Part shown: positions 28,143 to 38,736 of the stretch, piece after piece | How positions within the stretch are numbered: the first letter of the stretch is position 1 | How the letters are laid out: every line of letters starts with the position of its first letter | Source of the DNA: Bacillus sp. N13C7 | GTDB lineage: Bacteria > Bacillota > Bacilli > Bacillales > Bacillaceae | Assembly: GCF_026790065.1 (NCBI RefSeq) | Contig: NZ_JALAMO010000018.1 | Coordinates: forward strand, 1 to 64,000 | Reading direction: 5' to 3' | Length of the DNA: 64,000 nucleotides | The notes under the pieces: model-generated | Told to the model about the DNA's origin: nothing | Databases searched by the model: none | The model's input: only the letters and a program-made list of their open reading frames with translations | Translations under genes and position numbers: made by a program

Positions 28143-29337
28143 GCGTTTTCACCTCTTTTTCCAATACATCCATTAATGTGTTGACGTCCTTATCTCCCCG
28201 TCCTGATAAACAGACCAGGATCACTTGCTCGCGATTCATCTCTTTGGCGAGTTTGAATGCTTTCGCTAACGCATGGGCAGACTCGATTGCCGGCAAAATC
28301 CCCTCTTTTTCTGATAAGAGTTTTAAAGCCTTCACTGCTTCTTCATCTGTGATACTGTCATAAGTGACTCGGCCGCTCTTATGCAAATAAGCGTGCTCCG
28401 GTCCGATTCCAGGATAGTCGAGTCCTGCTGAAATGGAGTAGGGCTCAATAATTTGCCCGAACTCATCTTGAATAAGATAAGTCAATGAACCGTGTATGAC
28501 ACCTACGGTTCCTTTCGAAATAGTAGCGGCATGAAGAGGGGTATCAATTCCTTTTCCGGCTGCTTCAGCGCCGATCAATTCAACATCTTCATCTAAAAAC
28601 GCCTGAAATATGCCAATCGCATTGCTTCCTCCGCCAACACACGCCACCACTTTATCAGGCAGAACGCCTTCAATGCGTTTCAGCTGATCCTTCGCTTCCT
28701 CTCCGATCATTTTTTGAAATTCACGGACGACCTGCGGATAAGGGTGCGGTCCGACAACTGATCCAATCATGTAAAAATGATCCTCGCAATGCTGAACCCA
28801 GTATCGGATCGCCTCATTTGTGGCATCCTTCAATGTGCCGTTTCCGCTTGTTACAGGCACAACCTCCGCTCCAAGAAGCTTCATGCGGAAAACGTTCAAA
28901 GATTGGCGGGCAACATCCTCCTCGCCCATAAACACAGTGCAGGAAAAACCGAACTTGGCTGCGACCGTTGCAGCGGCAACGCCGTGCTGTCCGGCGCCGG
29001 TTTCAGCAATGATTTTCGTTTTGCCCATTTTTTTTGCAAGCAACGCTTGCCCTAACGCATTATTGATTTTATGTGAACCAGTATGGTTTAAATCTTCACG
29101 TTTCAAATAGATTTTCGCGCCGCCTAAATATTCAGTGACTCGATCAGCATATGTTAATGCAGTCGGCCTTCCGGAATAGTCATGTAACAGCTTGTAATAT
29201 TCATGACGAAAAACAGGATCATCCCTGATCTCTTTAAATGCGGTTTCAACCTCTTCTAACGGCTGCATGAGTGTTTCCGGAACAAATTTCCCGCCAAAAT
29301 CGCCGTATCTTCCTATTTCATTCGGGTATGGATACAT
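28135..29337 (-). CDS. trpB: Tryptophan synthase beta subunit
   Basis: PLP enzyme that condenses indole with serine to form tryptophan. 400 residues. PLP lysine K90 in [13 protein letters not shown], the phosphate-binding GGGSNAIG (about 228-235) and the AETGAGQHG loop (about 112-120) are intact. The start lies 20 nt inside the end of trpF and the stop overlaps trpA, as expected for coupled synthesis of a 2:2 complex. Confidence 0.97.
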   Translation of the reverse strand: MYPYPNEIGRYGDFGGKFVPETLMQPLEEVETAFKEIRDDPVFRHEYYKLLHDYSGRPTALTYADRVTEYLGGAKIYLKREDLNHTGSHKINNALGQALLAKKMGKTKIIAETGAGQHGVAAATVAAKFGFSCTVFMGEEDVARQSLNVFRMKLLGAEVVPVTSGNGTLKDATNEAIRYWVQHCEDHFYMIGSVVGPHPYPQVVREFQKMIGEEAKDQLKRIEGVLPDKVVACVGGGSNAIGIFQAFLDEDVELIGAEAAGKGIDTPLHAATISKGTVGVIHGSLTYLIQDEFGQIIEPYSISAGLDYPGIGPEHAYLHKSGRVTYDSITDEEAVKALKLLSEKEGILPAIESAHALAKAFKLAKEMNREQVILVCLSGRGDKDVNTLMDVLEKEVKTHV

Positions 29338-29965
29338 ATCGGTTCATCCTTTCTTCTAAAAGCCTCATCAGTTTCTGATCTTTTTGTCCGTTTTTTTCGA
29401 TTCCGCTGGCAAGATCAATTCCCAGCGGGTGCCATTTCAATAGGTCTGTGATGGTGTCCGGACTCACGCCGCCTGCGATAAAGCAGCGTTTACCTATAGC
29501 TGCCCGCTGATATTCCGGCACACAGTCCCAAGAAAAAGAAACACCAGTGCCGCCTCTTTCCCCTTTTACAGATGAATCAATGACAAAACCGTCCACAGCA
29601 TTTTTAAAGCGAGCTATTTCTTGAGTTGTTTTCTCATGATGATGCAGCGCCTTCCATATTTCACAACCTGTCAGCATACGAAGCGCATCGGCATCCGCCG
29701 GTTCCTCATCACCGTGAAGCTGAATGACGTCAAGATTCAAGTCTTCAGCAATGCGTGTCATCGTCTCTATCGACTCATTAACAAAAACACCTGCAACCTG
29801 TTTTTCGACATGAAATTGACTCAGCCACTTTTTCACATCTTGCGGAGATACTTTTCGTTTGCTTTCAGCAAAAATAAAGCCCAGATAATCAGCCTGTGAG
29901 TCCGCTGCTAGCTGCAGATCCTGCAGTGACCGGATGCCGCAATATTTTAATGCCGGCTTCTTCAC
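29318..29965 (-). CDS. trpF: Phosphoribosylanthranilate isomerase
   Basis: Amadori rearrangement of N-(5'-phosphoribosyl)anthranilate. 215 residues, TIM barrel: catalytic Cys in KYCGIRS at the N-terminus, the general-acid Asp in FVIDSSVKG, and phosphate-binding FIAGGVSPD and DLASGIE. GTG start: GGAGAG lies 7 nt upstream and the length matches. By eye it is among the more divergent proteins of the cluster compared with strain 168. Confidence 0.95.
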   Translation of the reverse strand: MKKPALKYCGIRSLQDLQLAADSQADYLGFIFAESKRKVSPQDVKKWLSQFHVEKQVAGVFVNESIETMTRIAEDLNLDVIQLHGDEEPADADALRMLTGCEIWKALHHHEKTTQEIARFKNAVDGFVIDSSVKGERGGTGVSFSWDCVPEYQRAAIGKRCFIAGGVSPDTITDLLKWHPLGIDLASGIEKNGQKDQKLMRLLEERMNRYVSIPE

Positions 29966-29969
29966 ATTA

Positions 29970-30722
29970 TCACTCTCCAAACAAAGCATGGATTGCCTTT
30001 TGCTGTGATGTTTGTCTCATCAATGATTCACCGATAAGCACAGCTCGTGCCCCTTGTTCTTTGACAAATGTTAAATGTTCTAAAGAACCGATTCCGCTTT
30101 CGCTGACAAGCAGTGATTCTTTCGGAACGAGAGATGCGATTTGTTCTGTCTGCTTAATAGATGTTTCAAATGTTTTTAGGTTTCGATTGTTTATGCCGAG
30201 AATATCAGGCGTGAACACTTTCAATATTTGTTCTAGCGTGGATGCATCATGAACTTCCACTAACACGTCCAGCTCCTTTTCACCTGCTTCAAGATATAAT
30301 TCATGGAGGTGTAAGGGATCAAGCACCTCGCCGATTAACAATATGGCATCCGCTCCGATTCTTTTCGATTCCTCCACTTGGAGAGAATCAATAATAAAAT
30401 CTTTTCTGAGTACCGGAATTGAAACAGTTCGCTTTACGTCTGATAAATAGCTGTTTTCCCCTTGAAAAAACGGGGTGTCTGTTAAAACAGACAGCGCATC
30501 TGCCTGCGCAGTTTCATAGTCTGCTGCAATCTGCTCAGGGACAAAATCCTTTTTAATAAGCCCTTTTGACGGCGACGCTTTCTTTACTTCGGCAATCAAC
30601 CCGATAAACCGATTCGGACTTGCCAGCGCCTCTTTAAAAGAACGTTTTTCGAAAGGCTGCTCTTCCGGCAGAACCAGTGTTTTCACTTCTTCTTTCTTTT
30701 GTTTAATGATGTTTTCAAGCAT
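29970..30722 (-). CDS. trpC: Indole-3-glycerol phosphate synthase
   Basis: Ring closure to indole-3-glycerol phosphate. 250 residues, TIM barrel: [12 protein letters not shown] (about 43-54) with the catalytic Lys, VLRKDFIID (about 104-112), [10 protein letters not shown], and SESGIG phosphate-binding loop. It overlaps trpD by 8 nt and precedes trpF by 4 nt. Confidence 0.96.
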   Translation of the reverse strand: MLENIIKQKKEEVKTLVLPEEQPFEKRSFKEALASPNRFIGLIAEVKKASPSKGLIKKDFVPEQIAADYETAQADALSVLTDTPFFQGENSYLSDVKRTVSIPVLRKDFIIDSLQVEESKRIGADAILLIGEVLDPLHLHELYLEAGEKELDVLVEVHDASTLEQILKVFTPDILGINNRNLKTFETSIKQTEQIASLVPKESLLVSESGIGSLEHLTFVKEQGARAVLIGESLMRQTSQQKAIHALFGE

Positions 30723-31731
30723 AGATCTCTTCCTCTTTCAGCTTCAGTCGCTCAAGCTGCGCGGCAGCGCCTCCGCTTGTAATTGTCTCTAACGCCAGCT
30801 CCGTTCCTTCCTTCAGTGAGGCGGTTATCCCCGCCGTGTATATCGCCGCACCTGCATTTAAAGCAGTAATAGATAAAGCGGAACTGCTGCTTTTATTTTT
30901 AAAAATATTCTGAATGAGACAGGCACTCTCTTTCGGTGACTGCACCTGTAAATCTTCAAGTCTGCCATTTGTGAAACCGAACTCTTCGGGTGAAACCGTA
31001 TATTCACGGCGCTCTCCGTCCTTTAATTCAATCACATCAGTCGGTGCTGTAATTGAAAGCTCATCTAAACCGTCACGGCTTGATACGAACATGACATGCT
31101 TCGGCTGAAACGTTTCCAGTGCGCTTGCCATCAGTCTTGCTTTTCCAGCGGAATAAACCCCAATCACCTGACGCTTCGCCTGCAAAGGATTGCTGAGCGG
31201 CCCGAGCAGATTAAATACCGTTCTGAATCCTAGTTCTTTTCTAGTACCTGCTACATGTTTCATAGATGAATGATAAAGGGGTGCAAAAAGAAATCCCATG
31301 TTGTTAGTTTCAATGCTTCTTTTGACTTTTTCGGGAGTAGTTTGAATTGGAACCTCTAGCTCCTCTAAAACATCAGCGCTTCCGCTTTTAGAAGAGACAG
31401 AGCGATTGCCGTGTTTAGCGATTTTCGCACCTGCTGCCGAGGCAACAATTGCCGATGCGGTTGAGATATTAAAAGTGGAAATACCGTCTCCCCCGGTTCC
31501 GCAGGTATCAACCACATCAGAAAGTCCATCTACTGTTAGAGCGCGTGCCCGCATCGCTTTCATAAAGCCTGTGAGCTCTTCGGGTGTTTCTCCGCGATGA
31601 GCAAGGATAGATAATATACCGCCCATTTCAGAAGGAGTCATTTCCGCTGTCATCATCATATTCATTAGCGATTCAGCATCACCTGCAGTAAGTGTTTTTC
31701 CGTCAACGCACAATTGTAGAAATTTGTTCAT
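30715..31731 (-). CDS. trpD: Anthranilate phosphoribosyltransferase
   Basis: Joins anthranilate and PRPP. 338 residues: the DTCGTGGDG loop (about 76-84) and the [18 protein letters not shown] segment bind PRPP. Start at MNKFLQLC with AAGGAGGAT upstream; this lies 29 nt inside trpE, so ribosomes finishing trpE probably continue into trpD. Confidence 0.96.
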   Translation of the reverse strand: MNKFLQLCVDGKTLTAGDAESLMNMMMTAEMTPSEMGGILSILAHRGETPEELTGFMKAMRARALTVDGLSDVVDTCGTGGDGISTFNISTASAIVASAAGAKIAKHGNRSVSSKSGSADVLEELEVPIQTTPEKVKRSIETNNMGFLFAPLYHSSMKHVAGTRKELGFRTVFNLLGPLSNPLQAKRQVIGVYSAGKARLMASALETFQPKHVMFVSSRDGLDELSITAPTDVIELKDGERREYTVSPEEFGFTNGRLEDLQVQSPKESACLIQNIFKNKSSSSALSITALNAGAAIYTAGITASLKEGTELALETITSGGAAAQLERLKLKEEEIYA

Positions 31732-33250
31732 GAGCTTCATCCTCCTTGCTATGGAACATGTCTTCTGCAATATGAATCGTTTTCAGCAGAGCACCTGCTT
31801 TATTACAGCTTTCCTCGTATTCGGCTTCCGGAACAGAATCCGCAACAATGCCAGCACCTGCCTGTATTGATGCAACACCGTTCTTTATGCTCATTGTGCG
31901 AATCGTAATACAAGAGTCGATGTTTCCATCAAATCCGATGTAGGCGATGCAGCCACCGTATGTCTCTCTCGGTGTCGGCTCCAGTTCTTGCAAAAGCTGC
32001 ATAGCACGGATTTTTGGAGCGCCAGTTAACGTTCCCGCCGGGAATGCGGACATCAGTGCATCAACAGGATGGACGCCTTCTTTCAATCGTCCCGTAACTA
32101 CTGAGATAATGTGCATCACATGCGAAAAGGAGACAATTTTTGTGAACTCAGGCACAGACACAGATCCATACTCTGCCACTCGGCCGATATCGTTCCGGGC
32201 TAGATCAACTAACATGTAGTGCTCAGCTTTTTCCTTTTCATCCTTCATCAGCTCAATCTTGAGTTTTTCATCTTCCTCTTTGTCTGCGCCCCGTTTTCTC
32301 GTTCCGGCAATCGGATGGATTTCCAAGTGCCCGTCCTGAACGTGGATTAAACGTTCAGGAGAGCTGCCGACGATTTCTCTGTCTTGGAGTTTCATATAAT
32401 ACATGTACGGAGAAGGATTGACGATGCGCAGCACTCTGTATAACTCAAAGGCATCTGCTGCTACCGGAACCTCAAATTTTTGTGACAAAACGCCTTGGAA
32501 GATATCTCCCGCTTTTATATATTCTTTGATTTTTTCTACATCAGCCATAAAAGCCGCTTTTTCATAATTAGAAGTGACTGTCTCAAAGCTGGGCGTCTGA
32601 TATGAATCAGCAGAGAGAAACAGTTCTTTGATGTTTTTTTGATTCATCATTTTTTCAATGAGAACTTGCAGCTCTTGATGACTTTGGTTAAATACATCGA
32701 TTTTTTCGTTTTCTGTTTCCTGTCCATTGAGCCTTGCATATTGGATAAAGTGGACATTTTTGGTTTCATGATCATACGCAATTAATGTCCGGCAAACAAA
32801 AAGCATACACTTTTCCATTTCTGTTTCTTTTGGATGCGGTGGAACAGATGGCTCAATCAGCGGGATCATATCATAGCTTAAGTACCCGACAGCTCCGCCT
32901 ACAAAAGGAATGCCCAGTTCTGGCGTTTTGATTTTGTACGTGGTCTTCATCCAGTTCAGAACTTCTTTCAGTTCATTTCCTGTGTAAAGAGATCTGCCGT
33001 CCTGATCAGCGGCTGAAAAACAGCTATGCTCTTCTTTAATTGTGAGAAATGGATTCAAACCGATAAATGAATATCTTGACCATTTGGATGTATCATCCTT
33101 GCTTTCAAGAAGATACGTGATCTCCCTGTCGAGCTTCTCTATCATTTGAATGGGTGTCAGCGTATCGACTGTGAAGGTCTCCACAATCGGTATGGTGTGG
33201 TGGGACAAGCTGTCCCGCAAAAACGCAGAAATGTTTGATTGGAAATTCAT
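31703..33250 (-). CDS. trpE: Anthranilate synthase component I
   Basis: Chorismate to anthranilate, the first committed step to tryptophan. 515 residues: N-terminal domain with the tryptophan feedback site (LLESKDD at about 47, in the LLES-type motif), C-terminal chorismate-binding domain with PSPYMYYMK, SSPERL, IAGTRKRG and the AGAGIV motif. The glutamine amidotransferase partner is not encoded next to it; in B. subtilis it is pabA/trpG in the folate operon. Transcription and translation are controlled by TRAP through the leader. Confidence 0.97.
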   Translation of the reverse strand: MNFQSNISAFLRDSLSHHTIPIVETFTVDTLTPIQMIEKLDREITYLLESKDDTSKWSRYSFIGLNPFLTIKEEHSCFSAADQDGRSLYTGNELKEVLNWMKTTYKIKTPELGIPFVGGAVGYLSYDMIPLIEPSVPPHPKETEMEKCMLFVCRTLIAYDHETKNVHFIQYARLNGQETENEKIDVFNQSHQELQVLIEKMMNQKNIKELFLSADSYQTPSFETVTSNYEKAAFMADVEKIKEYIKAGDIFQGVLSQKFEVPVAADAFELYRVLRIVNPSPYMYYMKLQDREIVGSSPERLIHVQDGHLEIHPIAGTRKRGADKEEDEKLKIELMKDEKEKAEHYMLVDLARNDIGRVAEYGSVSVPEFTKIVSFSHVMHIISVVTGRLKEGVHPVDALMSAFPAGTLTGAPKIRAMQLLQELEPTPRETYGGCIAYIGFDGNIDSCITIRTMSIKNGVASIQAGAGIVADSVPEAEYEESCNKAGALLKTIHIAEDMFHSKEDEAHEQISTIVR

Positions 33251-33254
33251 TGCT

Positions 33255-33281
33255 CTCACTCCTTATGGCAAGGAGAATGAG
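33255..33281 (-). promoter_or_regulatory. Shine-Dalgarno-blocking hairpin of trpE
   Basis: In the transcript CTCA-TT-CTCCTT pairs with AAGGAG-TGAG around a short loop, hiding the trpE ribosome binding site. In B. subtilis this hairpin forms when TRAP is bound to the read-through leader, lowering trpE translation. Confidence 0.75.
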
Positions 33282-33319
33282 AAGATGGCATGAGAGGAAA
33301 AAAATGATATAACAAATAA

Positions 33320-33344
33320 ACCCAAAAGAAAGGCTCTTTTGGGT
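33320..33344 (-). terminator. trp attenuator terminator
   Basis: Stem ACCCAAAAG/CTTTTGGGT (33320-33328 with 33336-33344) followed by an interrupted T-run. It forms when TRAP binds the triplets just upstream and prevents the competing antiterminator. The loop differs from the strain 168 sequence I remember. Confidence 0.88.
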
Positions 33345-33361
33345 AGAATAAACATACGTGT

Positions 33362-33411
33362 CTCAGCTCAACTACACTCATTCTCTGCTACCCTATTCTC
33401 TAACTCAACTC
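33362..33411 (-). promoter_or_regulatory. TRAP-binding site of the trp leader
   Basis: Eleven GAG/TAG triplets on the minus strand (seven GAG, four TAG) spaced mostly by two or three bases, one pair sharing a G. Triplets lie at 33409, 33404, 33400, 33398, 33393, 33388, 33383, 33377, 33372, 33367 and 33362 (left ends). Eleven matches the 11-subunit TRAP ring, whose gene (mtrB) is also in this window. Confidence 0.93.
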
Positions 33412-33422
33412 TTCAATCGCTT

Positions 33423-33441
33423 TATACACACTCTTGTGTAT
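33423..33441 (-). promoter_or_regulatory. 5' stem-loop of the trp leader
   Basis: ATACACA/TGTGTAT arms near the transcript 5' end, directly upstream of the TRAP triplets. In B. subtilis a 5' stem-loop at this place helps TRAP bind. Confidence 0.6.
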
Positions 33442-33456
33442 TTCTAAGCTGTTCCT

Positions 33457-33486
33457 ATCGTATTACAATTCAGTATTTTTTGTCAA
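33457..33486 (-). promoter_or_regulatory. Sigma-A promoter of trpE
   Basis: Perfect TTGACA (33481-33486), 18-nt spacer, TACGAT (33457-33462). The -35 box and spacer lie within the last codons of aroH. Confidence 0.85.
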
Positions 33487-33846
33487 TGATAAATCAGGTC
33501 TTAAAACGACGGCTTTTTCTAAATATACATGTCTGATCTGATCTTGAGGGACATCTGTCTGGACGGTCATCATGACTCTTATGCACTTTTTCAGACCGCC
33601 GGTTACGTCCATTTCCTGCATACAGGTTACCGGCACATATTGCCAGCCTGAAAGCTCGCGAACAGCTTTTGCCGGGAAAACGGAGTGCAAATCAGGTGTC
33701 GCCGAAAGAAGCATTTGAACAACATCTTCCGGTTTTGTATTGTTTTCTTCTATGATTTTCTCCAGCAGCTGTTTTGTTTTTTGTAAAATTTCTTCTTCAG
33801 TATCTTGTTCAACTGTAGTTGCTCCGCGAATTCCGCGAATCATCAT
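33463..33846 (-). CDS. aroH: Chorismate mutase (AroH class)
   Basis: Claisen rearrangement of chorismate to prephenate for tyrosine and phenylalanine. 127 residues, trimeric AroH fold. Active-site Arg7 ([10 protein letters not shown]), Glu78 and Arg90 (CIRVMM) can be located. Start at the first of two ATGs after GGAGGAG. It overlaps aroB by 4 nt, and its 3' end contains the trp promoter. Confidence 0.95.
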   Translation of the reverse strand: MMIRGIRGATTVEQDTEEEILQKTKQLLEKIIEENNTKPEDVVQMLLSATPDLHSVFPAKAVRELSGWQYVPVTCMQEMDVTGGLKKCIRVMMTVQTDVPQDQIRHVYLEKAVVLRPDLSLTKNTEL

Positions 33847-34931
33847 GATGTCTCCTCCAATCGCCATTTGTTCAGCCAGCTCTCAAGTTCATTTCTGGAA
33901 AATGTGTGATCAGCAACTTTTCCTAGTTCGTTGAGCACGATAAACTGAATCTTCCCGCCGCGGGTTTTTTTATCATTCATCATACGGTCTAAAAGAACCG
34001 AAGTTTCCGTCTCTTTTTTGATTTGACTTGGATACCCCAAGCTTTGTAGCCAGCTGACCAGATGGTTTCTATCCATTTCACAGCCAGCAGTTTTTTCGCT
34101 TATATATAAAGCAAACTGCATTCCAAGGGCTACAGCATCACCGTGAGTGATCTGTCCGTATCCATATTCCGCTTCAACAGCATGGCCGAGCGTATGTCCG
34201 AAGTTTAAGTAAGCTCTGATTCCCTCTTCTTTTTCATCCTGCTGAACGACAGACGCTTTAATTGAAATCCCTTTAAAAATCATGTCATTCAGCTGATCAC
34301 TAGTGATATCGTTTAGTGAGCGGATGTTCAGCAGCTCTTCCAGAAACGCTCTGTCATAGATAAACGCGTGTTTAATCACTTCTGCCATTCCAGACCGAAG
34401 CTCTTTTTCGGGCAGAGAACGCAGGAAATCCGTATCATAGAGCACGGCTTTCGGCTGATAAAACGCACCAATTAGATTTTTTCCGAGCGGATGATTCACA
34501 GCTACTTTTCCTCCGACTGCGCTATCATGCGCCAAAAGCGTCGTAGGCATTTGAATGAAATCAATGCCGCGCATAAAAGTGGCAGCCACAAAACCGGCAA
34601 GATCTCCTACAACACCGCCTCCGAATGCGATGATGCATGAGGAGCGATCCATATGAAAACGAATCGCTTCACTTTGCAGTTTCGTGTACATGTCCATGGA
34701 TTTCGCCTGCTCTCCGCTCGGAACCGTCACTTTTTTTACGGGCCATTTTTCTTGGAGCAAATGAAGCATTTCATCACCATACAGGCGGTCCACCTCTTCA
34801 TCTGTGACAAGCATAATCCGTGTTAAAGGCCTGTTTAGAGAGGTTAATAGATCACAAGCCTCTTTTCTGATGCCCTGACCGATAAAAACAGGATACGACG
34901 AGGAAGCGGTTTGAACATGCAGTGTTCTCAT
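33843..34931 (-). CDS. aroB: 3-dehydroquinate synthase
   Basis: NAD-dependent, metal-dependent cyclisation of DAHP to 3-dehydroquinate, the second shikimate step. 362 residues: [11 protein letters not shown] nucleotide loop (about 105-115), [18 protein letters not shown], and metal-binding His in [11 protein letters not shown]. It shares one base with the aroF stop (TAATG) and overlaps aroH. Confidence 0.96.
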   Translation of the reverse strand: MRTLHVQTASSSYPVFIGQGIRKEACDLLTSLNRPLTRIMLVTDEEVDRLYGDEMLHLLQEKWPVKKVTVPSGEQAKSMDMYTKLQSEAIRFHMDRSSCIIAFGGGVVGDLAGFVAATFMRGIDFIQMPTTLLAHDSAVGGKVAVNHPLGKNLIGAFYQPKAVLYDTDFLRSLPEKELRSGMAEVIKHAFIYDRAFLEELLNIRSLNDITSDQLNDMIFKGISIKASVVQQDEKEEGIRAYLNFGHTLGHAVEAEYGYGQITHGDAVALGMQFALYISEKTAGCEMDRNHLVSWLQSLGYPSQIKKETETSVLLDRMMNDKKTRGGKIQFIVLNELGKVADHTFSRNELESWLNKWRLEETS

Positions 34932-36103
34932 TAAAATTCCCTCGACAGTTTTCTCATATTCTCCACATTTTCTCTAATACGGTCGATTTGATCTAAGCCG
35001 AATTGTTCAACGACTGCATTCGCAATTTCCCATGCAACAGCAGCTTCAGCTACTACACTTGCTGCAGGCACTGCACAGCTGTCTGACCGTTCAATGCTGG
35101 CAGAAAACGGTTCTTTCGTTTCGATATCCACACTCTTCAGCGGTTTATACAATGTCGGAATCGGCTTCATAACTCCGCGGACGATAATCGGCATTCCTGT
35201 CGTCATGCCGCCTTCCAGTCCTCCAAGTCTATTGGTGGCGCGAGTATAGCCCTTTTCCTCGTCCCAAATGATTTCGTCATGGACTTCGCTTCCATTTCTG
35301 CCGGCCGCTTCAAACCCGATGCCGAATTCCACACCTTTAAATGCGTTAATTGACAGCACCGCAGCAGCAAGCTTGCTGTCCAGCTTGCGGTCATAATGGA
35401 CGTAGCTGCCAACGCCTACCGGCATTCCCTCGACAATGACTTCTACAATTCCGCCGATAGAATCTCCGTTTGCTTTTGCTTCATCAATGGCAGCCATCAT
35501 TTTTATGCCTGCTTCTTCATCGTAGCATCTGACCGGAGACTCCTCCGTTACACGCTGCAGGTCTTCAATTGACGTATAATCAGTTTTTTCCGCTTTAACT
35601 GCGCCGATTTGCAATACATGGCCCGCCACCTTAATGCCAAGCTCGGAAAGAATTTTTTTAGCAACAGCCCCTGCAGCCACTCTGACAGTGGTTTCCCTTG
35701 CTGAAGAGCGCTCAAGCACATTTCTCATATCACGATGATTATATTTAATCGCACCGTTTAAGTCAGCGTGCCCAGGCCTTGGTCTGGAAATTTGGCGTTT
35801 CATTTCCTTTTCTTCATCTTCTGTAATCGGAGCCGCACCCATGATTTTTGTCCAGTGTTTCCAATCATTGTTTTCTACTACGAGAGCAATTGGTGAACCA
35901 AGTGTACGGGCATGGCGGACACCGCTCATAATTTTGGCCTGGTCTTTTTCGATCTGCATACGGCGGCCGCGGCCATGGCCTTTTTGGCGTCTGGCAAGCT
36001 CAAAATTGATATCGTCCTCCGTTATGTAAAGCCCGGCAGGCACACCTTCAATAATAGTTGTCAGTTGGGGGCCGTGTGATTCTCCGGCTGTTAAATATCT
36101 CAT
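34931..36103 (-). CDS. aroF: Chorismate synthase (aroC elsewhere)
   Basis: Final step to chorismate, FMNH2-dependent. 390 residues: GESHGPQL at the N-terminus, the [12 protein letters not shown] signature (about 39-50), [26 protein letters not shown]. Start [11 protein letters not shown] with GGGAGAAG upstream. It has an own promoter in the gap after cheR. Confidence 0.96.
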   Translation of the reverse strand: MRYLTAGESHGPQLTTIIEGVPAGLYITEDDINFELARRQKGHGRGRRMQIEKDQAKIMSGVRHARTLGSPIALVVENNDWKHWTKIMGAAPITEDEEKEMKRQISRPRPGHADLNGAIKYNHRDMRNVLERSSARETTVRVAAGAVAKKILSELGIKVAGHVLQIGAVKAEKTDYTSIEDLQRVTEESPVRCYDEEAGIKMMAAIDEAKANGDSIGGIVEVIVEGMPVGVGSYVHYDRKLDSKLAAAVLSINAFKGVEFGIGFEAAGRNGSEVHDEIIWDEEKGYTRATNRLGGLEGGMTTGMPIIVRGVMKPIPTLYKPLKSVDIETKEPFSASIERSDSCAVPAASVVAEAAVAWEIANAVVEQFGLDQIDRIRENVENMRKLSREF

Positions 36104-36146
36104 GACTTCTTCTCCCTTCATCGCATTAACGCTTTTAAGTAAGACT

Positions 36147-36176
36147 ACTATAACATATTTTTCAGCAAAAAGTCAG
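36147..36176 (-). promoter_or_regulatory. Promoter of aroF
   Basis: CTGACT (36171-36176), 18-nt spacer, TATAGT (36147-36152) preceded by TG (TGTTATAGT, extended -10). It lies between cheR and aroF. Confidence 0.6.
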
Positions 36177-36177
36177 T

Positions 36178-37162
<985 letters not shown>

Positions 37163-37183
37163 CTGTTGCTTATTTCTCAATGA

Positions 37184-37630
37184 TTAATAGATCCAGCCTG
37201 CCATGAGCTGTTGATATGATACTAATTCTTCATTCTTAAAGAAAATGTTAATCTCGCGTTCAGCACTTTCGAGAGAATCAGAGCCGTGAATGATGTTTTT
37301 TCCGACAAACATGCCGTAATCTCCCCGAATCGTACCAGGCAAAGCTTCTTTAGGATTTGTCTTTCCGATTAGCTGTCTCGTTACTTCAATGACATTTTCG
37401 CCTTCCCAAACCATTGCAAATACAGGTCCTGAAGTAATAAACTCAACGAGCTCTCCGAAGAAAGGCTTCCCTTGATGTTCGGCGTAGTGTTTCTCAGCCA
37501 TTGGTTCAGTCACTCTCATTAACTTGGCGCCAGCTAATTGTAAGCCCTTACGTTCAAATCTGGATAAAATGTCTCCAATGAGCTGACGTTGGACTCCGTC
37601 TGGTTTCACCATGATAAACGTTTTTTCCAT
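37184..37630 (-). CDS. ndk: Nucleoside diphosphate kinase
   Basis: Transfers gamma-phosphate from ATP to NDPs by a phosphohistidine intermediate. 148 residues; the active-site histidine is in NIIHGSDS (about 115), with [11 protein letters not shown] at the N-terminus. ATG chosen: GGTGGAG lies 6 nt upstream, and a GTG one codon earlier is too close. An inverted repeat involving this ribosome binding site lies across the promoter. Confidence 0.96.
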   Translation of the reverse strand: MEKTFIMVKPDGVQRQLIGDILSRFERKGLQLAGAKLMRVTEPMAEKHYAEHQGKPFFGELVEFITSGPVFAMVWEGENVIEVTRQLIGKTNPKEALPGTIRGDYGMFVGKNIIHGSDSLESAEREINIFFKNEELVSYQQLMAGWIY

Positions 37631-37634
37631 CACA

Positions 37635-37727
37635 TTCTCCACCCCATCATTATGTATGTATAGGCTTTCACACTGCTCACCGAAATCGTAACATCTTTCT
37701 GATAATTAATCAATCCGGGGTGGAGAA
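37635..37727. repeat. Inverted repeat pairing the ndk ribosome binding site with an upstream copy
   Basis: Perfect 11-bp arms at 37635-37645 (contains the ndk Shine-Dalgarno sequence) and 37717-37727 (upstream of the ndk -35 box). The ndk promoter sits between them, so only transcripts reading through from hepT contain both arms. Confidence 0.7.
37685..37713 (-). promoter_or_regulatory. Sigma-A promoter of ndk
   Basis: TTGATT (37708-37713), 17-nt spacer, TACGAT (37685-37690) with TG extension (TGTTACGAT). Confidence 0.72.
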
Positions 37728-37748
37728 ATTTCTTAATATCTACAAAAA

Positions 37749-38711
37749 TTAAAATTTTCTTTTACCGATATATTTTGCGATGGCTGCAAGTGACGAACGT
37801 GCACGCCCTCTCGGAAGCGTGTTTAATTTCTGGAATGCTTTCTGAAGATACATTTCGCTTACTGCCATAGATGCTTCAATTGCATCTGTTTTTTTGATTT
37901 CTTCAATGATCGGTTCAAGCTGTTCCTGCGTTGTCTCGCTGTTTATCAATTTAAGCTGATTTTTTAATGCTGGATTTTTCAGGGCATACAGCACGGGCAA
38001 TGTGACATTCCCTTGAAGCAAATCCCCTCCAACCGGTTTGCCCAGCTCTTCCTCAGTTGAAGTAAAATCTAGAATATCATCAATAATTTGATAAGACATG
38101 CCGACGTAATACCCAAACCAGTAAAGCGCCTTATGGATCTTTTCATCAGCTCCGGAGGCAATAGCACCGAGCTGGCAGCTGACCGCGATCAGAAGCGCCG
38201 TTTTTCTTTTGATACGGCGGAGATATGTTCTGAGATTTTGTTCCATGTTGTATTTGTCTTTGATCTGCTCGATTTCCCCTAGACAAACTTCAACAATGGT
38301 TTGTGACAAAATCCTATGGGCTTTCGGTTCGTTAATTCTCGTCATCATTTCTAGAGATCCCGCAAGCATATAATCTCCAGTGTACATCGCAATGCGATTG
38401 TCCCACTTTGCTTTGATTGTCGGCTTCCCTCTCCGAAGTTCCGCATCGTCAATGACATCATCATGAACCAAAGATGCCATGTGAATCATCTCCAAAGTGA
38501 CGGCGACATATTTAATCTTATTAATATCGTAATCGCCAAACATACCGGAAAGCAGCACGAAGACAGGCCGAATACGCTTTCCTCCTGCCTGCAGCAGGTG
38601 AAGACCTGCCTCGCTTAAAAGCGGATAATCGGAACGTACGGTTTGTTCAAGTTCTCTTTCGATCACATCTATATCGTCATTTAAAAAAGAGTAGGCCATT
38701 TTAAATTTCAT
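37749..38711 (-). CDS. hepT: Heptaprenyl diphosphate synthase component II
   Basis: Catalytic subunit that elongates farnesyl diphosphate to C35 for menaquinone-7. 320 residues from MKFKMAYS: first Asp-rich motif DDVIDDAELRRGKPT and second DDILDFTST are intact, with GGKRIRP for isopentenyl diphosphate. An ATG 28 codons upstream (348 residues) would overlap menH by 59 nt; I prefer the shorter form with GGGTGA upstream. Needs HepS for activity. Formerly gerCC. Confidence 0.93.
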   Translation of the reverse strand: MKFKMAYSFLNDDIDVIERELEQTVRSDYPLLSEAGLHLLQAGGKRIRPVFVLLSGMFGDYDINKIKYVAVTLEMIHMASLVHDDVIDDAELRRGKPTIKAKWDNRIAMYTGDYMLAGSLEMMTRINEPKAHRILSQTIVEVCLGEIEQIKDKYNMEQNLRTYLRRIKRKTALLIAVSCQLGAIASGADEKIHKALYWFGYYVGMSYQIIDDILDFTSTEEELGKPVGGDLLQGNVTLPVLYALKNPALKNQLKLINSETTQEQLEPIIEEIKKTDAIEASMAVSEMYLQKAFQKLNTLPRGRARSSLAAIAKYIGKRKF

Positions 38712-38736
38712 ATCATTCACCCAAACATCTGTGTTT

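Noticed and set aside
33251..33462. trp leader triplets taken as a CRISPR or tandem repeat array
   Set aside because: The repeated unit is just GAG/TAG with 2-3 base spacers, which is the TRAP binding pattern; no repeat-spacer structure or cas genes.
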